A stretch of DNA of 64,000 nt, from assembly GCA_903838565.1 (NCBI GenBank), contig CAILZB010000111.1, positions 17,988 through 81,987 on the forward strand, read 5' to 3'. Below, in pieces: positions 33,641 through 42,591 of this stretch (position 1 is its first letter; the number at the start of each line of letters is the position of its first letter). This stretch comes from an uncultured beta proteobacterium. GTDB taxonomy: Bacteria; Pseudomonadota; Gammaproteobacteria; Burkholderiales; Burkholderiaceae_C. The notes beneath the pieces are model-generated. The model was not told where the DNA came from, made no database searches, and saw only the letters and a list, made by a program, of their open reading frames with translations. The position numbers were made by a program, and so were the translations under genes.

Positions 33641-35392
33641 ATGGACATCTTTGCAACCAAGCCAACCATCGGCAAAACCCTACGGACCCTGAACGGCATT
33701 CAACTTTCGCGACTGCAAAAAATCATCAGCAATTTCAAAACGCGGGACAAAAAGCTGGTTTATGTCGGCGGCCAGCTGCACTCCGATGAGTCAGCAAAGG
33801 TATGGCTCACATTCATTAACCTGGCCAACGCTCAGGGTCCAAAGATCAGCCGCCTCGCCCAGAAACAGGCGCTGCTTGGTCGCAAAAATATTGGCAACCC
33901 GAATGCCTCGGACGCTGTCCTATCCGTCGACGAGCACAGCGCCCTGGATTTGTTTGAGACAGCCTGCAAGATGGTCCCCGGGTTCGAGGCCGCCAGCGCA
34001 CGCCGGTACAAGGAAAAACAGCGGGTGTACGTTGCAAGGCCGGCCAATGCGCCGATTCCGTACGACGGCAGCGAGCCGCCCCTGTTGTTTGAGTCCCCGC
34101 TGCTTGATCGATCTGAAATCAAGCCCAGCGAGATCTACAACGCCCTCGCCATCGGCAGCACAGGAAGCGGCAAGACCGCGTCCTTCGTAATGCCAGCGCT
34201 GATGTCCATGCTCGACTACCGTCTTGAAGATGGGACCACGTCCAGCCTCTTGGTTGTGGATCCCAAGGTGGAATTACTGTCCGGCGTAAAAGGGCGACTC
34301 GGCGCCTTGGGTGAACTCGACCGCCTGACGGTCATTGGTGAGTGCGATTCCATCAATTACTTCGACGAGGGTGATGGACTCAGCGTCACAGACCGTTTCG
34401 AAAAATTGAAGTGTTTTACCACCGTGACGAGCACGAATTCAGACGATAACCGGTGGCAAATCTTCAGCGAGCAGTTGATCCTGTCCTTTTTGAAGGACGA
34501 TCAAAAATACGCCAACGCGACGCAGATTCCGCTGCTGGAGAGCGTGGCTGCGATCGTGACCGGCGAGGTCGAATACTTGAAGCGAAATCAATGGGTCGCC
34601 CTGCGTAAGCTGTTGGTGCTTGGCATGGAACATTCGCTCAACCTGCGGCACATCTCAGATGCCTATGACGTACTGACGCTCAGCGTTGGGATGACAAAAC
34701 TGGATCGCCCCTTTTCGCGCTATGTCGGGATCAAGGACCCAGACCAGTTCTTCTATAACGCTCGAGGCGCACTGGTGATGGTGGACGTTTTTGGCAGTGA
34801 GGACCTCGAGCCCATCCTGGACATCAGCGTACGGCGCGGCTTGAGTCGTGGGGATCGCACCGATGTCGCAGACCTCATCGAGCGTGGCGCTGTGATCGTG
34901 TTTCAGCCCCGCCAGACAGCCACCCATGATTTCATGGGTAGGGCACTCAAATCGCAGTTCTTTCGCTGCGTCATGCAGCGCACCAACATGCTCAGGCCGA
35001 TTGGATATTTTTGTGATGAATTTCAGCGCTACATCACAACTGACCCAGAGACCGGTGAACACGCCTTTCTCGATCGGTGTCGCGCGTTCAGGGCAAATAG
35101 TTTCTTGGCCACGCAATCCATGGCCGCGCTTTTGGCAGCGACAAACCGAGGCCCCAACGCTGGCAGCGCGTTGGACTCAATTTTGGTGAACACGCCGACA
35201 AAGATTTGCTTCCGAACGACGGATCCCAGCGCAGTGAGCACCATGAAATCCTTCATCCCGGGCGATCCACGAAGTGACAACCACGTGCTGTCGTTCAGAC
35301 CCCCTTCGTCGCTGCAAACCGGTGAGTACTACTTTGCGTTCCAGCACACGTGGGGACGAACTCGGTACAAGTTGCCGGCCCACCCACATTGA
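33641..35392 (+). CDS. TraG/VirD4-like ATPase without membrane anchor
   Basis: 583 residues from ATG 33641, with GGAGAGAAAA directly before it. Walker A GSTGSGKT (residues 172-179) and Walker B IGYFCDE (454-460), followed by a TraG-type C-terminal stretch (RCRAFRANSFLATQSMAALLAA, then NTPTKICFRTTDPSAV). VirD4/TraG coupling proteins normally carry N-terminal membrane helices; none is visible here, so the protein should be cytosolic. The first ~140 residues are not recognisable. No relaxase or mating-pair gene is nearby. It is 45 bp before the ClpP-like gene. Confidence 0.8.
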   Translation: MDIFATKPTIGKTLRTLNGIQLSRLQKIISNFKTRDKKLVYVGGQLHSDESAKVWLTFINLANAQGPKISRLAQKQALLGRKNIGNPNASDAVLSVDEHSALDLFETACKMVPGFEAASARRYKEKQRVYVARPANAPIPYDGSEPPLLFESPLLDRSEIKPSEIYNALAIGSTGSGKTASFVMPALMSMLDYRLEDGTTSSLLVVDPKVELLSGVKGRLGALGELDRLTVIGECDSINYFDEGDGLSVTDRFEKLKCFTTVTSTNSDDNRWQIFSEQLILSFLKDDQKYANATQIPLLESVAAIVTGEVEYLKRNQWVALRKLLVLGMEHSLNLRHISDAYDVLTLSVGMTKLDRPFSRYVGIKDPDQFFYNARGALVMVDVFGSEDLEPILDISVRRGLSRGDRTDVADLIERGAVIVFQPRQTATHDFMGRALKSQFFRCVMQRTNMLRPIGYFCDEFQRYITTDPETGEHAFLDRCRAFRANSFLATQSMAALLAATNRGPNAGSALDSILVNTPTKICFRTTDPSAVSTMKSFIPGDPRSDNHVLSFRPPSSLQTGEYYFAFQHTWGRTRYKLPAHPH

Positions 35393-35437
35393 AGGCTTGA
35401 ACTTCAGCTAACCGAAAAATACCAAGGAGTAAATTGC

Positions 35438-36355
35438 ATGAAAAATGAGAATGAGTTTTCAGTGAGGTGCACAGAAATGGGCCCTCACCAGGCTTCTATT
35501 TCCTACACCGGACTCATGTGTCAGGCGGGAGCCATGGCGCTGGAGTACCAGTTTGATCGGCTCTTCGGTTACTACAAGTACATGCAGGTGACACTGGCTA
35601 TCGAGTCACCGGGTGGTGCCCTTGATGGACTGGAATATGTGTTGCGCTCCATGCGTCAATGGGCTCTCGAAGGTCGGCACGTCGCGGTGCAGACCACCTT
35701 CCAGTGCGCAAGCGCCGCGGCCTTCTTGTTGGCCATGGGGAGATGGGGTCATCGTCGGGCAGATCGCAGTACGTTTTTGTTGTTTCACAGTGCTCGCGTT
35801 GAAAGTGCTGGCATGGGGATGACGGCGGCCTATTCGACGAACCTCTCGCATGCGCTCAACAGCGTTGACAGAAAACTCCTTGACGTCATTGTCAACAAGA
35901 TGTTGTCTGAGGCTGACGGCGCGAAAGGTCTCGTGGAAATTGTTCTTTCCAGGATGCGGTTTGTAGACCAGAACTGGAAGCAACTTGCCGCAGACATTGC
36001 GACGTTTACCACTGGAGCGGACGGCAATCGAAAACCCGATTGGCTCAAAGCGGTTCAGAAATGGACACGGCTTGGCGGTGACCCACAGAAGTTCGTGCTA
36101 GAGATGAAGAAGCACCTCCACCAGCGTCTCCAGCGCGATGATCGTATGCACCTGTTGGAGGCTTACGTCCTGTGCTTGATCGATGAGATCTCCGGGGTGG
36201 TCGATGTCGATTCTAGTGTGACCGAACCGTGTGCATTGCAAGTTTCCGTGGAGCAGTTGCCGCTCGGCATGTCTGATGAAAGCCGTCGGATCAAGCCAAA
36301 GGAACGTGACGAGACCCTGCTGGAGACATCCGCAGATCCGATGACCACGGGATGA
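35438..36355 (+). CDS. ClpP-like serine protease
   Basis: 305 residues; AAGGAGTAAATTGC precedes ATG. The N-terminal half has the ClpP/crotonase fold: LAIESPGGALDGLEYVLRSM, catalytic Ser92 in CASAAAFLLA, and His117 in TFLLFHSARV, spaced as in ClpP. An additional helical C-terminal half (residues ~150-305) is not part of ClpP and lacks a family match. Follows the TraG-like ATPase by 45 bp, so the two probably form one operon. Substrate and any unfoldase partner are unknown. Confidence 0.75.
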   Translation: MKNENEFSVRCTEMGPHQASISYTGLMCQAGAMALEYQFDRLFGYYKYMQVTLAIESPGGALDGLEYVLRSMRQWALEGRHVAVQTTFQCASAAAFLLAMGRWGHRRADRSTFLLFHSARVESAGMGMTAAYSTNLSHALNSVDRKLLDVIVNKMLSEADGAKGLVEIVLSRMRFVDQNWKQLAADIATFTTGADGNRKPDWLKAVQKWTRLGGDPQKFVLEMKKHLHQRLQRDDRMHLLEAYVLCLIDEISGVVDVDSSVTEPCALQVSVEQLPLGMSDESRRIKPKERDETLLETSADPMTTG

Positions 36356-36402
36356 GTTGAATCCGCCTCGTTGCTTTGGCCGCCAGCGGCTCGGAAGACA
36401 CG

Positions 36403-36540
36403 ATGGCACCCAGCAATCCCGAACAGAGGGTGGTGGATTTACTCAAAGTGACTACACCGTTTGTCACCTCTGAACTGAATCGCAGCAAAGAGAAATTGTG
36501 CGCTCGCGGACAAGATTCTGCGGGCGAAGACCGACCATGA
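36403..36540 (+). CDS. Possible small protein (45 aa)
   Basis: ATG 36403 with GGAAGACACG before it; begins MAPSNPEQRVVDLLKVTTPF. Protein-like composition, no recognised domain. It lies in the gap after the ClpP-like gene, on the same strand, and is the only thing I can propose for 36356-36559. Confidence 0.3.
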   Translation: MAPSNPEQRVVDLLKVTTPFVTSELNRSKEKLCARGQDSAGEDRP

Positions 36541-36559
36541 CTTTTAATTTTGGAATGAA

Positions 36560-37060
36560 ATGAACCACATCGCCCAAACACCGAATCAGCTTGCGCAGCG
36601 GTTTCCGTACCAGTTCACTGGCAATCATCTTGGCCTATCAATCCCCAAGGGTTGGTTCGATGGGTTCGCGCAACTTTGCGAAGATATTGATCAAGTTCTG
36701 GGCCTCGACAAACGCGGGTTTTATTGGCGGCAATTGAAGGAAAAATTCGGGGCCTCCAGATGGTACTTTTGCATGGCCGGACAAGGTGACGTTCGTGTTG
36801 ATTTCCAGGGTAATGGCCGGGCCACTTCGCTCGTGGCGCCAGCCCATGACAACGCAAATGAGGCAAACCAGATTCGCACAGAAATTCGTGCATTGGTGGA
36901 CCGGGCCGAAGGTGAAACGCATCATCAGTGCATCGTTTGCGGTGAGCAGGCGACGCTGGATCGCTCGTCAGCTTACTTGCTCGTGCTCTGCAGCGAACAC
37001 GTGCGGCAGCGATCCGCCGGGATCATGGAGTCCCCGTGGTTCGAAGAGGATGAGTCATGA
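36560..37060 (+). CDS. Hypothetical protein with C-terminal Cys/His zinc-type motif
   Basis: 166 residues. Middle part (GWFDGFAQLCEDIDQVLG, FYWRQLKEKFGASRWYF) is globular; the end has CIVCGEQATL and then LLVLCSEHV, a CxxC...CxxH arrangement that could bind zinc. Family not recognised. The stop overlaps a small in-frame ATGA-coupled frame. Same strand as the TraG/ClpP genes. Confidence 0.6.
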   Translation: MNHIAQTPNQLAQRFPYQFTGNHLGLSIPKGWFDGFAQLCEDIDQVLGLDKRGFYWRQLKEKFGASRWYFCMAGQGDVRVDFQGNGRATSLVAPAHDNANEANQIRTEIRALVDRAEGETHHQCIVCGEQATLDRSSAYLLVLCSEHVRQRSAGIMESPWFEEDES

Positions 37061-37191
37061 AACCGGCGGGATTTTTCTTCGCCGTTGGCCGCGACCGTAC
37101 AGCACATCGGGAGGCATGGGTTGTCGCACGGAATTCATTTTGCTGTAACCGGCTGAGGGAGCGCGCACTGCGTGAATCCAATGAACAATGA
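37057..37191 (+). CDS. Possible small coupled protein (44 aa)
   Basis: Starts in the ATGA overlap with the previous stop (MKPAGFFFAVGRDRTAHREA...) and ends inside the start of the phosphoesterase gene. Translational coupling is plausible, but nothing else supports it. Confidence 0.25.
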   Translation: MKPAGFFFAVGRDRTAHREAWVVARNSFCCNRLRERALRESNEQ

Positions 37192-37861
37192 CACCGCCCT
37201 CAAGTTGTTCCAGCACACCCTGCAGACCGAGTCACGCGTGCGCCCGGACATCCATGCCGGCATGCTCAAGCTGGCTGATCAGGATGTCATCGAATCAGCC
37301 AGTCTGCAGGTAACAAACGCACTGGCCCTGGGCGAGCGCGTATGGATGACCTCGGACCTGCACTTCGGCCACAAGAACATCATCGACTACTGTGACCGAC
37401 CGTTTCGCGACATCGCTGCGATGAATGAGGCCTTGCTTGCGCAGTTGGGAAAGGTGGGGCCCGACGAGTTGCTGGTAATCGTTGGTGACGTTCTCATGGG
37501 CGATTACGAGACCAACATCGAATTCGTGCGGCGCATTCCGGGTCGCAAGATCCTGGTGGTGGGCAATCATGACTTCAAACGCGATGGGAGTTGTCTATTG
37601 AGGCGCGAGCGGGATCGGAGCGGCGACGGGCCTCTGTTCGAGGCCGTGGTTGCTTTCCTGGTCTGGACCGGCGCGCAAGGACGCGCCGTAATGACCACCC
37701 ACTATCCGCTGCGCCTGCCTGGTTCACACGAGATCTCTTTGCCTCTGCTGCCAATGCTCAATTATCACGGGCACTTGCACCGGGAAGTCCTTGCCCCCAC
37801 CGACCGCGTCAAGTTCATGAACGTGGGATGGGACGTTTCCCATGGACTGATCTGTATTTGA
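37172..37861 (+). CDS. Calcineurin-like metallophosphoesterase
   Basis: 229 residues from GTG 37172, with TGAGGGAGCG upstream (an ATG 9 bp later is the alternative). Metal-site motifs: SDLHFGHKN (Asp, His), VGDVLMGDYE (GD), GNHDFKRD (GNH), TTHYPLRL, and HGHLHRE (GHxH). Complete active site. Similar stand-alone phosphoesterases are common on phages and plasmids. Nine bp before the second phosphoesterase. Confidence 0.85.
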   Translation: MNPMNNDTALKLFQHTLQTESRVRPDIHAGMLKLADQDVIESASLQVTNALALGERVWMTSDLHFGHKNIIDYCDRPFRDIAAMNEALLAQLGKVGPDELLVIVGDVLMGDYETNIEFVRRIPGRKILVVGNHDFKRDGSCLLRRERDRSGDGPLFEAVVAFLVWTGAQGRAVMTTHYPLRLPGSHEISLPLLPMLNYHGHLHREVLAPTDRVKFMNVGWDVSHGLICI

Positions 37862-38131
37862 AAGGGCGTATGAAAATCCAACTTCCGTCCGACCTCCACC
37901 TTGAGTTCCTGCAAAGGGACTGGCCCGGCGAGCGCCTTATCGCTCCGGTTCTGGGCGCTGACGTTCTGGTGCTGGCGGGTGACATTGCAGGTGGCACCGA
38001 TCCGTTTCGCTTGTTCGCTGATTGGTCAACGCATGAAAAGGTGCCCGTCAACTTTGTGCCCGGAAACCATGAGTTCTACGGACGCTAATTTGGTAAGCGT
38101 CTGGGCACGGCACCTTGACCGTTGCGACGAT

Positions 38132-39738
38132 TCAGGATTGCGGTTGCCAGCGGTGTGGCAGTAGTTCGTCGATGCGGCTGTTCATGTGCGATGGCAGTCT
38201 TGTCAGAACGTCCGTCAGATAAGCCCAAGGGTCATGGCCATGCAACTTGGCGACTGCAACAAGCTCATGATGATGGCGGCCCTCTGACCGGCCAGCTCAC
38301 TGCCTGCAAAAAGCCATGCACGGCGTCCCATGGCCCATGGCCGAATCAGATTTTCGATATGGTTGTTATCAATCTGCACGTTGCCATCGGCCAGGTAAGT
38401 TGTCAGCGCTTCCCAACGGTTTAGGCTGTAGTCAATCGCCTTGGCCGTTGCACTACCCTCGGGTACGCGTTGGCGCTCCAGCTTCAACCAGGCGTGCAGG
38501 TCTTCGCAAAGCGGCTTTGAGCTCGCTTGCCTGATAGCCAGTCGATCTTCAGCCGAGCACCCTTTGACTTGGCGTTCAATTTGGTAGAGCGCTGCGATGC
38601 GCTGTATGGCCTGCGTGCCCACCGGACTCAGGTTGTCCTTGACCAGTTCATCAAACTTTCGTCGCGAGTGGGCGAGGCAAGCTGCGCCGACGCGGGTCTC
38701 CTGCTTTAGGACCTGGTCGTAGACCCCGTACCCGTCGGATATCAGCGTGCCCGACCAGCCATCGAGGAATTCAAGCGGGTACTTTGCCCCTCTGCCCAGG
38801 CAGAATTCGTACACCACTCCGGGTGAAACATCAAAGCCGCTTCGGGCATAGGCCCAGATGTAGGCCCGCTTGGTCTTTCCGGCTCCGGGGTCCAGCATGG
38901 CCACCGGCGTCTCATCAGCATGAACCACTGCGCAGCTGAGCACAAACTCCCGGTGCGCCGCGTACAGAGGTAGCAAGGCTGCACCTGCCTGGCCTGACCA
39001 CGACGCCAGCGTGGAGCGCGGCGTGTGAACGCCGGAACGGGCGTTGATTTGTTCTTGCCGGTAGTACGGAATATGGTCAACGAAGCGGCTTACCGTGGTG
39101 TGTGCCACCAGAGCGGCCGTGGGCATTCCCTTGTCAATGACTTGTGGATCCACCGGTTCTTGGACCAGGGTCTGGCAGCACTTGCAGGCCCACTTGCCGC
39201 GGATGTGGCGGTGCACGAAGAACTGAGCCGGAATGATGTCCAAGCGTTCGCTCACGTCTTCGCCGATACGCACCATGGCCTGGCCGCAGTCACAGGTCGT
39301 GTTCTCTGGCTCATGGTGGTGGTCAACCCGTTTGAGGTGCTCGGGCAAGGCTTGGCGTTTGGGCTTGCGGCGGGTGTCGGCGTCTGCAGTGTTGCCCGGT
39401 AATTTGAATGCCGCCTTCAGCGCTTCAAGCTGAGCTTCCAGATCCGCCTGGTCGGCCGCCATCGTTTCTTCAAACAACTGGCGTTGGTCGGCATTCATGC
39501 GTTCGGTCTTGGCAGCAAACTGCCGGGCCTTGAGGCGACGCAGCTCAAAAGTGATGCTTGCGATCTTGGCATCCCTGAACTCGATGGCCTGGGCCTGCGA
39601 TTCGATTTGCTGACTCTGCTGGGTAATCTGCTGACTCTGTTGCCCGATATGTTGAAGCACCTTGGTGGCCAATTCGGCGGCGGCGGCGGGGCTCAGACAG
39701 ACAAAGTCTTTGGGGCTGAGTTGGTGCACGCTGAGCAT
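38132..39738 (-). pseudogene. tnpC: IS66 transposase TnpC with C-terminal frameshift
   Basis: Reads from ATG 39738 (MLSVHQLSPKDFVCLSP) with a helical Gln-rich region, zinc-finger Cys set (CDCGQAM, CKCCQ), and the DDE core (VVHADETPVAML, SDGYGVYD, NNHIENLIRPWAMGRRAWLF). Near 38251-38257 the frame slips: the annotated frame ends at 38215 as SPSCMAMTLGLI, while the shifted frame continues AKLHGHDPWAYLTDVLTRL ... DELLPHRWQPQS to a stop at 38132. So the last ~40 residues are lost from the main frame and this copy may be defective, unless programmed slippage occurs. Confidence 0.85.
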
Positions 39739-39820
39739 GTTTGCATTGTGCAAAATCCACACACAAATGAGAATTAGGGCATCCTCCAATTGCCCTTGCA
39801 CCAGAGTTAAACCACAGTTC

Positions 39821-40162
39821 CTACACCCGCGTAATGGACTGCATTTGTTCCAGTCGGCTCCATGGCAGCCCCAGCACCAGAGCGTCGAATTGCTGCTTTG
39901 TCAGCGTGAGTGAGGTGGACAAATTCGCGCCACCACGCGGCCATTCAAATCCACCTTGATTGAGTCGTCGGGCTGCACACCACATCCCAAAACCATCGTG
40001 CAAGAGCAGCTTCATGCGATTGCCACGCGCGTTGGCAAACAGGTACCCGTGATGGGCCTGGGCTGAGCCGAACACCTGCACCACCCGAGCCAGCAAGCGC
40101 TCCGTTCCCATGCGCATGTCTATCGGAGTTGTTGCCAACCACAGTGCGTCGATGCGGATCAT
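39821..40162 (-). CDS. tnpB: IS66 accessory protein TnpB
   Basis: 113 residues from ATG 40162, overlapping the tnpA stop (ATGA). The typical start MIRIDALWLATTPIDMRMGTERL and NARGNRMKLLLHDGFGMWCAARRL identify IS66 TnpB. Needed for transposition in IS66 systems. Confidence 0.92.
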   Translation of the reverse strand: MIRIDALWLATTPIDMRMGTERLLARVVQVFGSAQAHHGYLFANARGNRMKLLLHDGFGMWCAARRLNQGGFEWPRGGANLSTSLTLTKQQFDALVLGLPWSRLEQMQSITRV

Positions 40163-40569
40163 CGTAGCCACTCGCGCAGCCAGACGCCACAATCGCCCAC
40201 CAGTTCGCTCGGCCATGTAACGATTGCCGTCGAGTTGCCACGGCGCAGTTCAAGTTGAATGGCCATTGAGCGCTTGGCGCACTTGCCCTCGGACACTGGT
40301 GGCACCTCCACGTGTACAGCCACAAACTGCTGTGGCTCCGACTCCAGGGCTGTCGGTGAAGCTGCTGGCTCAACGAGCGAATGGCATACTGGGGACGGCT
40401 CCGATTTGCGAAGCCAGATGCGAACCATGTTTGCGTTGAGGCCATGCTTTAACGCCACACCCGCTATCGACTTGCCAGGCTGGCGACATTGCGCCAGCAC
40501 CTCTGCTCTGAACTCATCACTGTGTTTACGCCTCGTCCCGCCCTTTGTGGCACCCATGCTAATGTCCAT
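40159..40569 (-). CDS. tnpA: IS66 accessory protein TnpA
   Basis: 136 residues with a transposase-type HTH (RRKHSDEFRAEVLAQCRQPGKSIAGVALKHGLNANMVRIWLRK) at the N-terminus. First gene of the IS66 operon, overlapping tnpB. Confidence 0.9.
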   Translation of the reverse strand: MDISMGATKGGTRRKHSDEFRAEVLAQCRQPGKSIAGVALKHGLNANMVRIWLRKSEPSPVCHSLVEPAASPTALESEPQQFVAVHVEVPPVSEGKCAKRSMAIQLELRRGNSTAIVTWPSELVGDCGVWLREWLR

Positions 40570-41080
40570 TTGGTTTGTAAATGGACATCATCCGGTTTGC
40601 GATAAGTCACTTCAAGATGGGATGCCGAGACGCTTACCTAATTTGAGCTGACGATGCAGAAGATGCGTGAAAGTGCAGCGCTGACCAGCATCCACTTTTT
40701 GCAAAACGACAGCGTCGTGATCGGGGGCGTACGTTTCCTGGGAACCATGCTCTGGACGAACTACCGATTGAGAAACAACCGAACCCAAAGCCAACAGATG
40801 GCGCACGCCGAGCATTGCCTGAACGACCATCGGCTCATCGAGTTTGGCAACGGTAGGTTCATGGCCCGGGACGCACTGGCACAGCACGAGGTCGCGCGCG
40901 CCTGGCTGCAAGCTGAACTATCCATGCCGTTTGCGGGGAAGACCGTGGTCGTGAGTCACCATGGGCCCCAATCGTTCAGCGGAAACAATCCGCTCTCAAT
41001 AGAACACGTTTCCGTGGGTTTCCATGGCTGGCAGCCGGCGCCTGCGGCCACTTCGTAAGGGATTCTGTGGCCGCTGCGAT

Positions 41081-42541
41081 TTACTTGTCCAGCCCCCCCA
41101 TGCACATGTATTTGATAACCAGATAGTCGTCCATGCCGTACTTGGATCCCTCGCGCCCTAGACCAGATTGTTTGACACCGCCGAAGGGCGCGACCTCGTT
41201 GGAAATGATGCCGGTGTTGATGCCGACCATTCCGCTCTCAAGACCTTCAGCGACGCGCCAGATTCGGCCAATGTCGCGGGAATAGAAATAGCTCGCTAGA
41301 CCGAACTCGGTGTCGTTAGCCATGGCAATCACTTCGGCGTCGGTCGTGAAACGGAACAGCGGGGCTAGCGGACCAAAAGTCTCTTCGCGCGCCACCATCA
41401 TGTCGGGCGTGGTGTCCGCGATCACGGTCGGCTCAAAGAAGCTGTGTCCCAATGCGTGGCGCTTGCCGCCGGTGAGCAATCGTCCACCTTTGGCTATGGC
41501 GTCGGCGATGTGCTCCTCCACTTTCTTGATGGCGGCTTCGTCGATCAGCGGACCTTGAGTGACGCCGGCCTCGACGCCGCTGCCCACCTTAAGCTGCTCC
41601 ACCGCTACGACGAGCTTTTTCGCAAACGCCTCATACACGCCGTCCTGCACGTAAAGGCGATTCGCGCAGACGCAAGTCTGACCCGCGTTGCGGTACTTGG
41701 ACATGATGGCGCCCACGACCGCTTCGTCTAGGTCTGCGTCGTCGAACACAATGAATGGTGCATTACCCCCCAGTTCCAGAGACAGTTTCTTGATGGTCTT
41801 GGCGCACTGCTGCATCAGCAGGCTGCCGATCTCGGTCGAACCTGTGAACGAAAGCTTACGCACCGTGGGATTGGAAGTCATCTCGCCGCCGATGGCGCTT
41901 GCTGACCCAGTGACGACGCTGAAGATGCCTGCGGGGATACCGGCGCGCTCGGCCAACACAGCCAGAGCCAGCGCCGAATAGGGCGTAGCCAGCGCCGGCT
42001 TGAGCACCATCGGGCAACCCGCAGCCAGCGCCGGGCCGGCTTTGCGCGTGATCATCGAGGACGGAAAATTCCACGGCGTGATGGCCGCGCACACGCCTAT
42101 GGGTTGCTTGATGACAACAATGCGCCTATCGGTCCAGGGCGAGGTCAATGTATCCCCCTGAACGCGCTTGGCCTCTTCGGCAAACCATTCGATGAATGAA
42201 GCGGCGTAGGCAATCTCTCCCTTTGCTTCGGCCAGCGGCTTGCCCTGCTCCACAGTCATGATCATCGCCAGGTCGTCGGCGTTGGCCAGCATAAGGTCAT
42301 TCCATTTGCGCAACACGCCCGCCCGCTCCTTGCCGGTCTTCGCACGCCAGGCGGGCCACGCCGCATCGGCCGCGGCAATGGCGCGGCGCGTCTCCAGTGT
42401 CCCCATCTTGGGCACAGTGCCTATGGTCTGCCCGGTGGCGGGATTGGTGACGGCGCAGGTTTCACCGCTATCGGCGTCGCACCATTGGCCGTTGACATAG
42501 GCCTGCTGGCGCAGCAAAGAGGGATCTTTCAGTTGCATCAT
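41081..42541 (-). CDS. gabD: NAD(P)-dependent succinate-semialdehyde dehydrogenase
   Basis: 486 residues. Aldehyde dehydrogenase motifs: TPWNFPSSMITRKAGPALAAG, FTGSTEIG, LELGGNAPF (catalytic Glu), GQTCVCANR (catalytic Cys). The length and the ITPWNFP/GQTCVCANR variants match the GabD group. It oxidises succinate semialdehyde to succinate. An ATGATG start gives two adjacent options. Last gene of the minus-strand cluster, 50 bp after the iron alcohol dehydrogenase; together they could convert a 4-hydroxy acid to succinate. Confidence 0.9.
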   Translation of the reverse strand: MMQLKDPSLLRQQAYVNGQWCDADSGETCAVTNPATGQTIGTVPKMGTLETRRAIAAADAAWPAWRAKTGKERAGVLRKWNDLMLANADDLAMIMTVEQGKPLAEAKGEIAYAASFIEWFAEEAKRVQGDTLTSPWTDRRIVVIKQPIGVCAAITPWNFPSSMITRKAGPALAAGCPMVLKPALATPYSALALAVLAERAGIPAGIFSVVTGSASAIGGEMTSNPTVRKLSFTGSTEIGSLLMQQCAKTIKKLSLELGGNAPFIVFDDADLDEAVVGAIMSKYRNAGQTCVCANRLYVQDGVYEAFAKKLVVAVEQLKVGSGVEAGVTQGPLIDEAAIKKVEEHIADAIAKGGRLLTGGKRHALGHSFFEPTVIADTTPDMMVAREETFGPLAPLFRFTTDAEVIAMANDTEFGLASYFYSRDIGRIWRVAEGLESGMVGINTGIISNEVAPFGGVKQSGLGREGSKYGMDDYLVIKYMCMGGLDK

Positions 42542-42591
42542 GAGAACGCTCCAGTTTGAAATGAAATCTCGAAATAGGTAGGTACTGCCGC

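Larger units (their letters stand above)
38093..40637 (-). mobile_element. IS66 family insertion sequence
   Basis: 2545 bp with inverted ends GTAAGCGTCT (left 38093; right read from 40637), flanked by an exact 8-bp target duplication CTAATTTG at 38085-38092 and 40638-40645. Contains tnpA, tnpB and tnpC on the minus strand. The 8-bp duplication and gene order are standard for IS66. Confidence 0.95.
37870..41058 (+). pseudogene. Second metallophosphoesterase, broken by a nonsense codon and by IS66
   Basis: The 5' part (37870-38088) reads MKIQLPSDLHLEFLQRDW ... VLAGDIAGGTDP ... VPGNHEFYGR; the 3' part (40646-41058) continues ELTMQKMRESA ... FLQNDSVVIGGVRFLGTMLW ... VVVSHHGP. Removing the IS66 copy plus one target duplication (2553 bp) keeps the same frame, but an in-frame TAA (CTAATTTG) is then left at the joint. 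Since both duplication copies carry it, the stop came first. The 3' end also loses homology after SHHGPQ, so the gene is cut a second time near the border of the island. Confidence 0.8.

Noticed and set aside
33641..35392. Conjugation system
   Set aside because: Only one TraG-like gene, without membrane anchor; no relaxase, pilus or VirB-type genes nearby.
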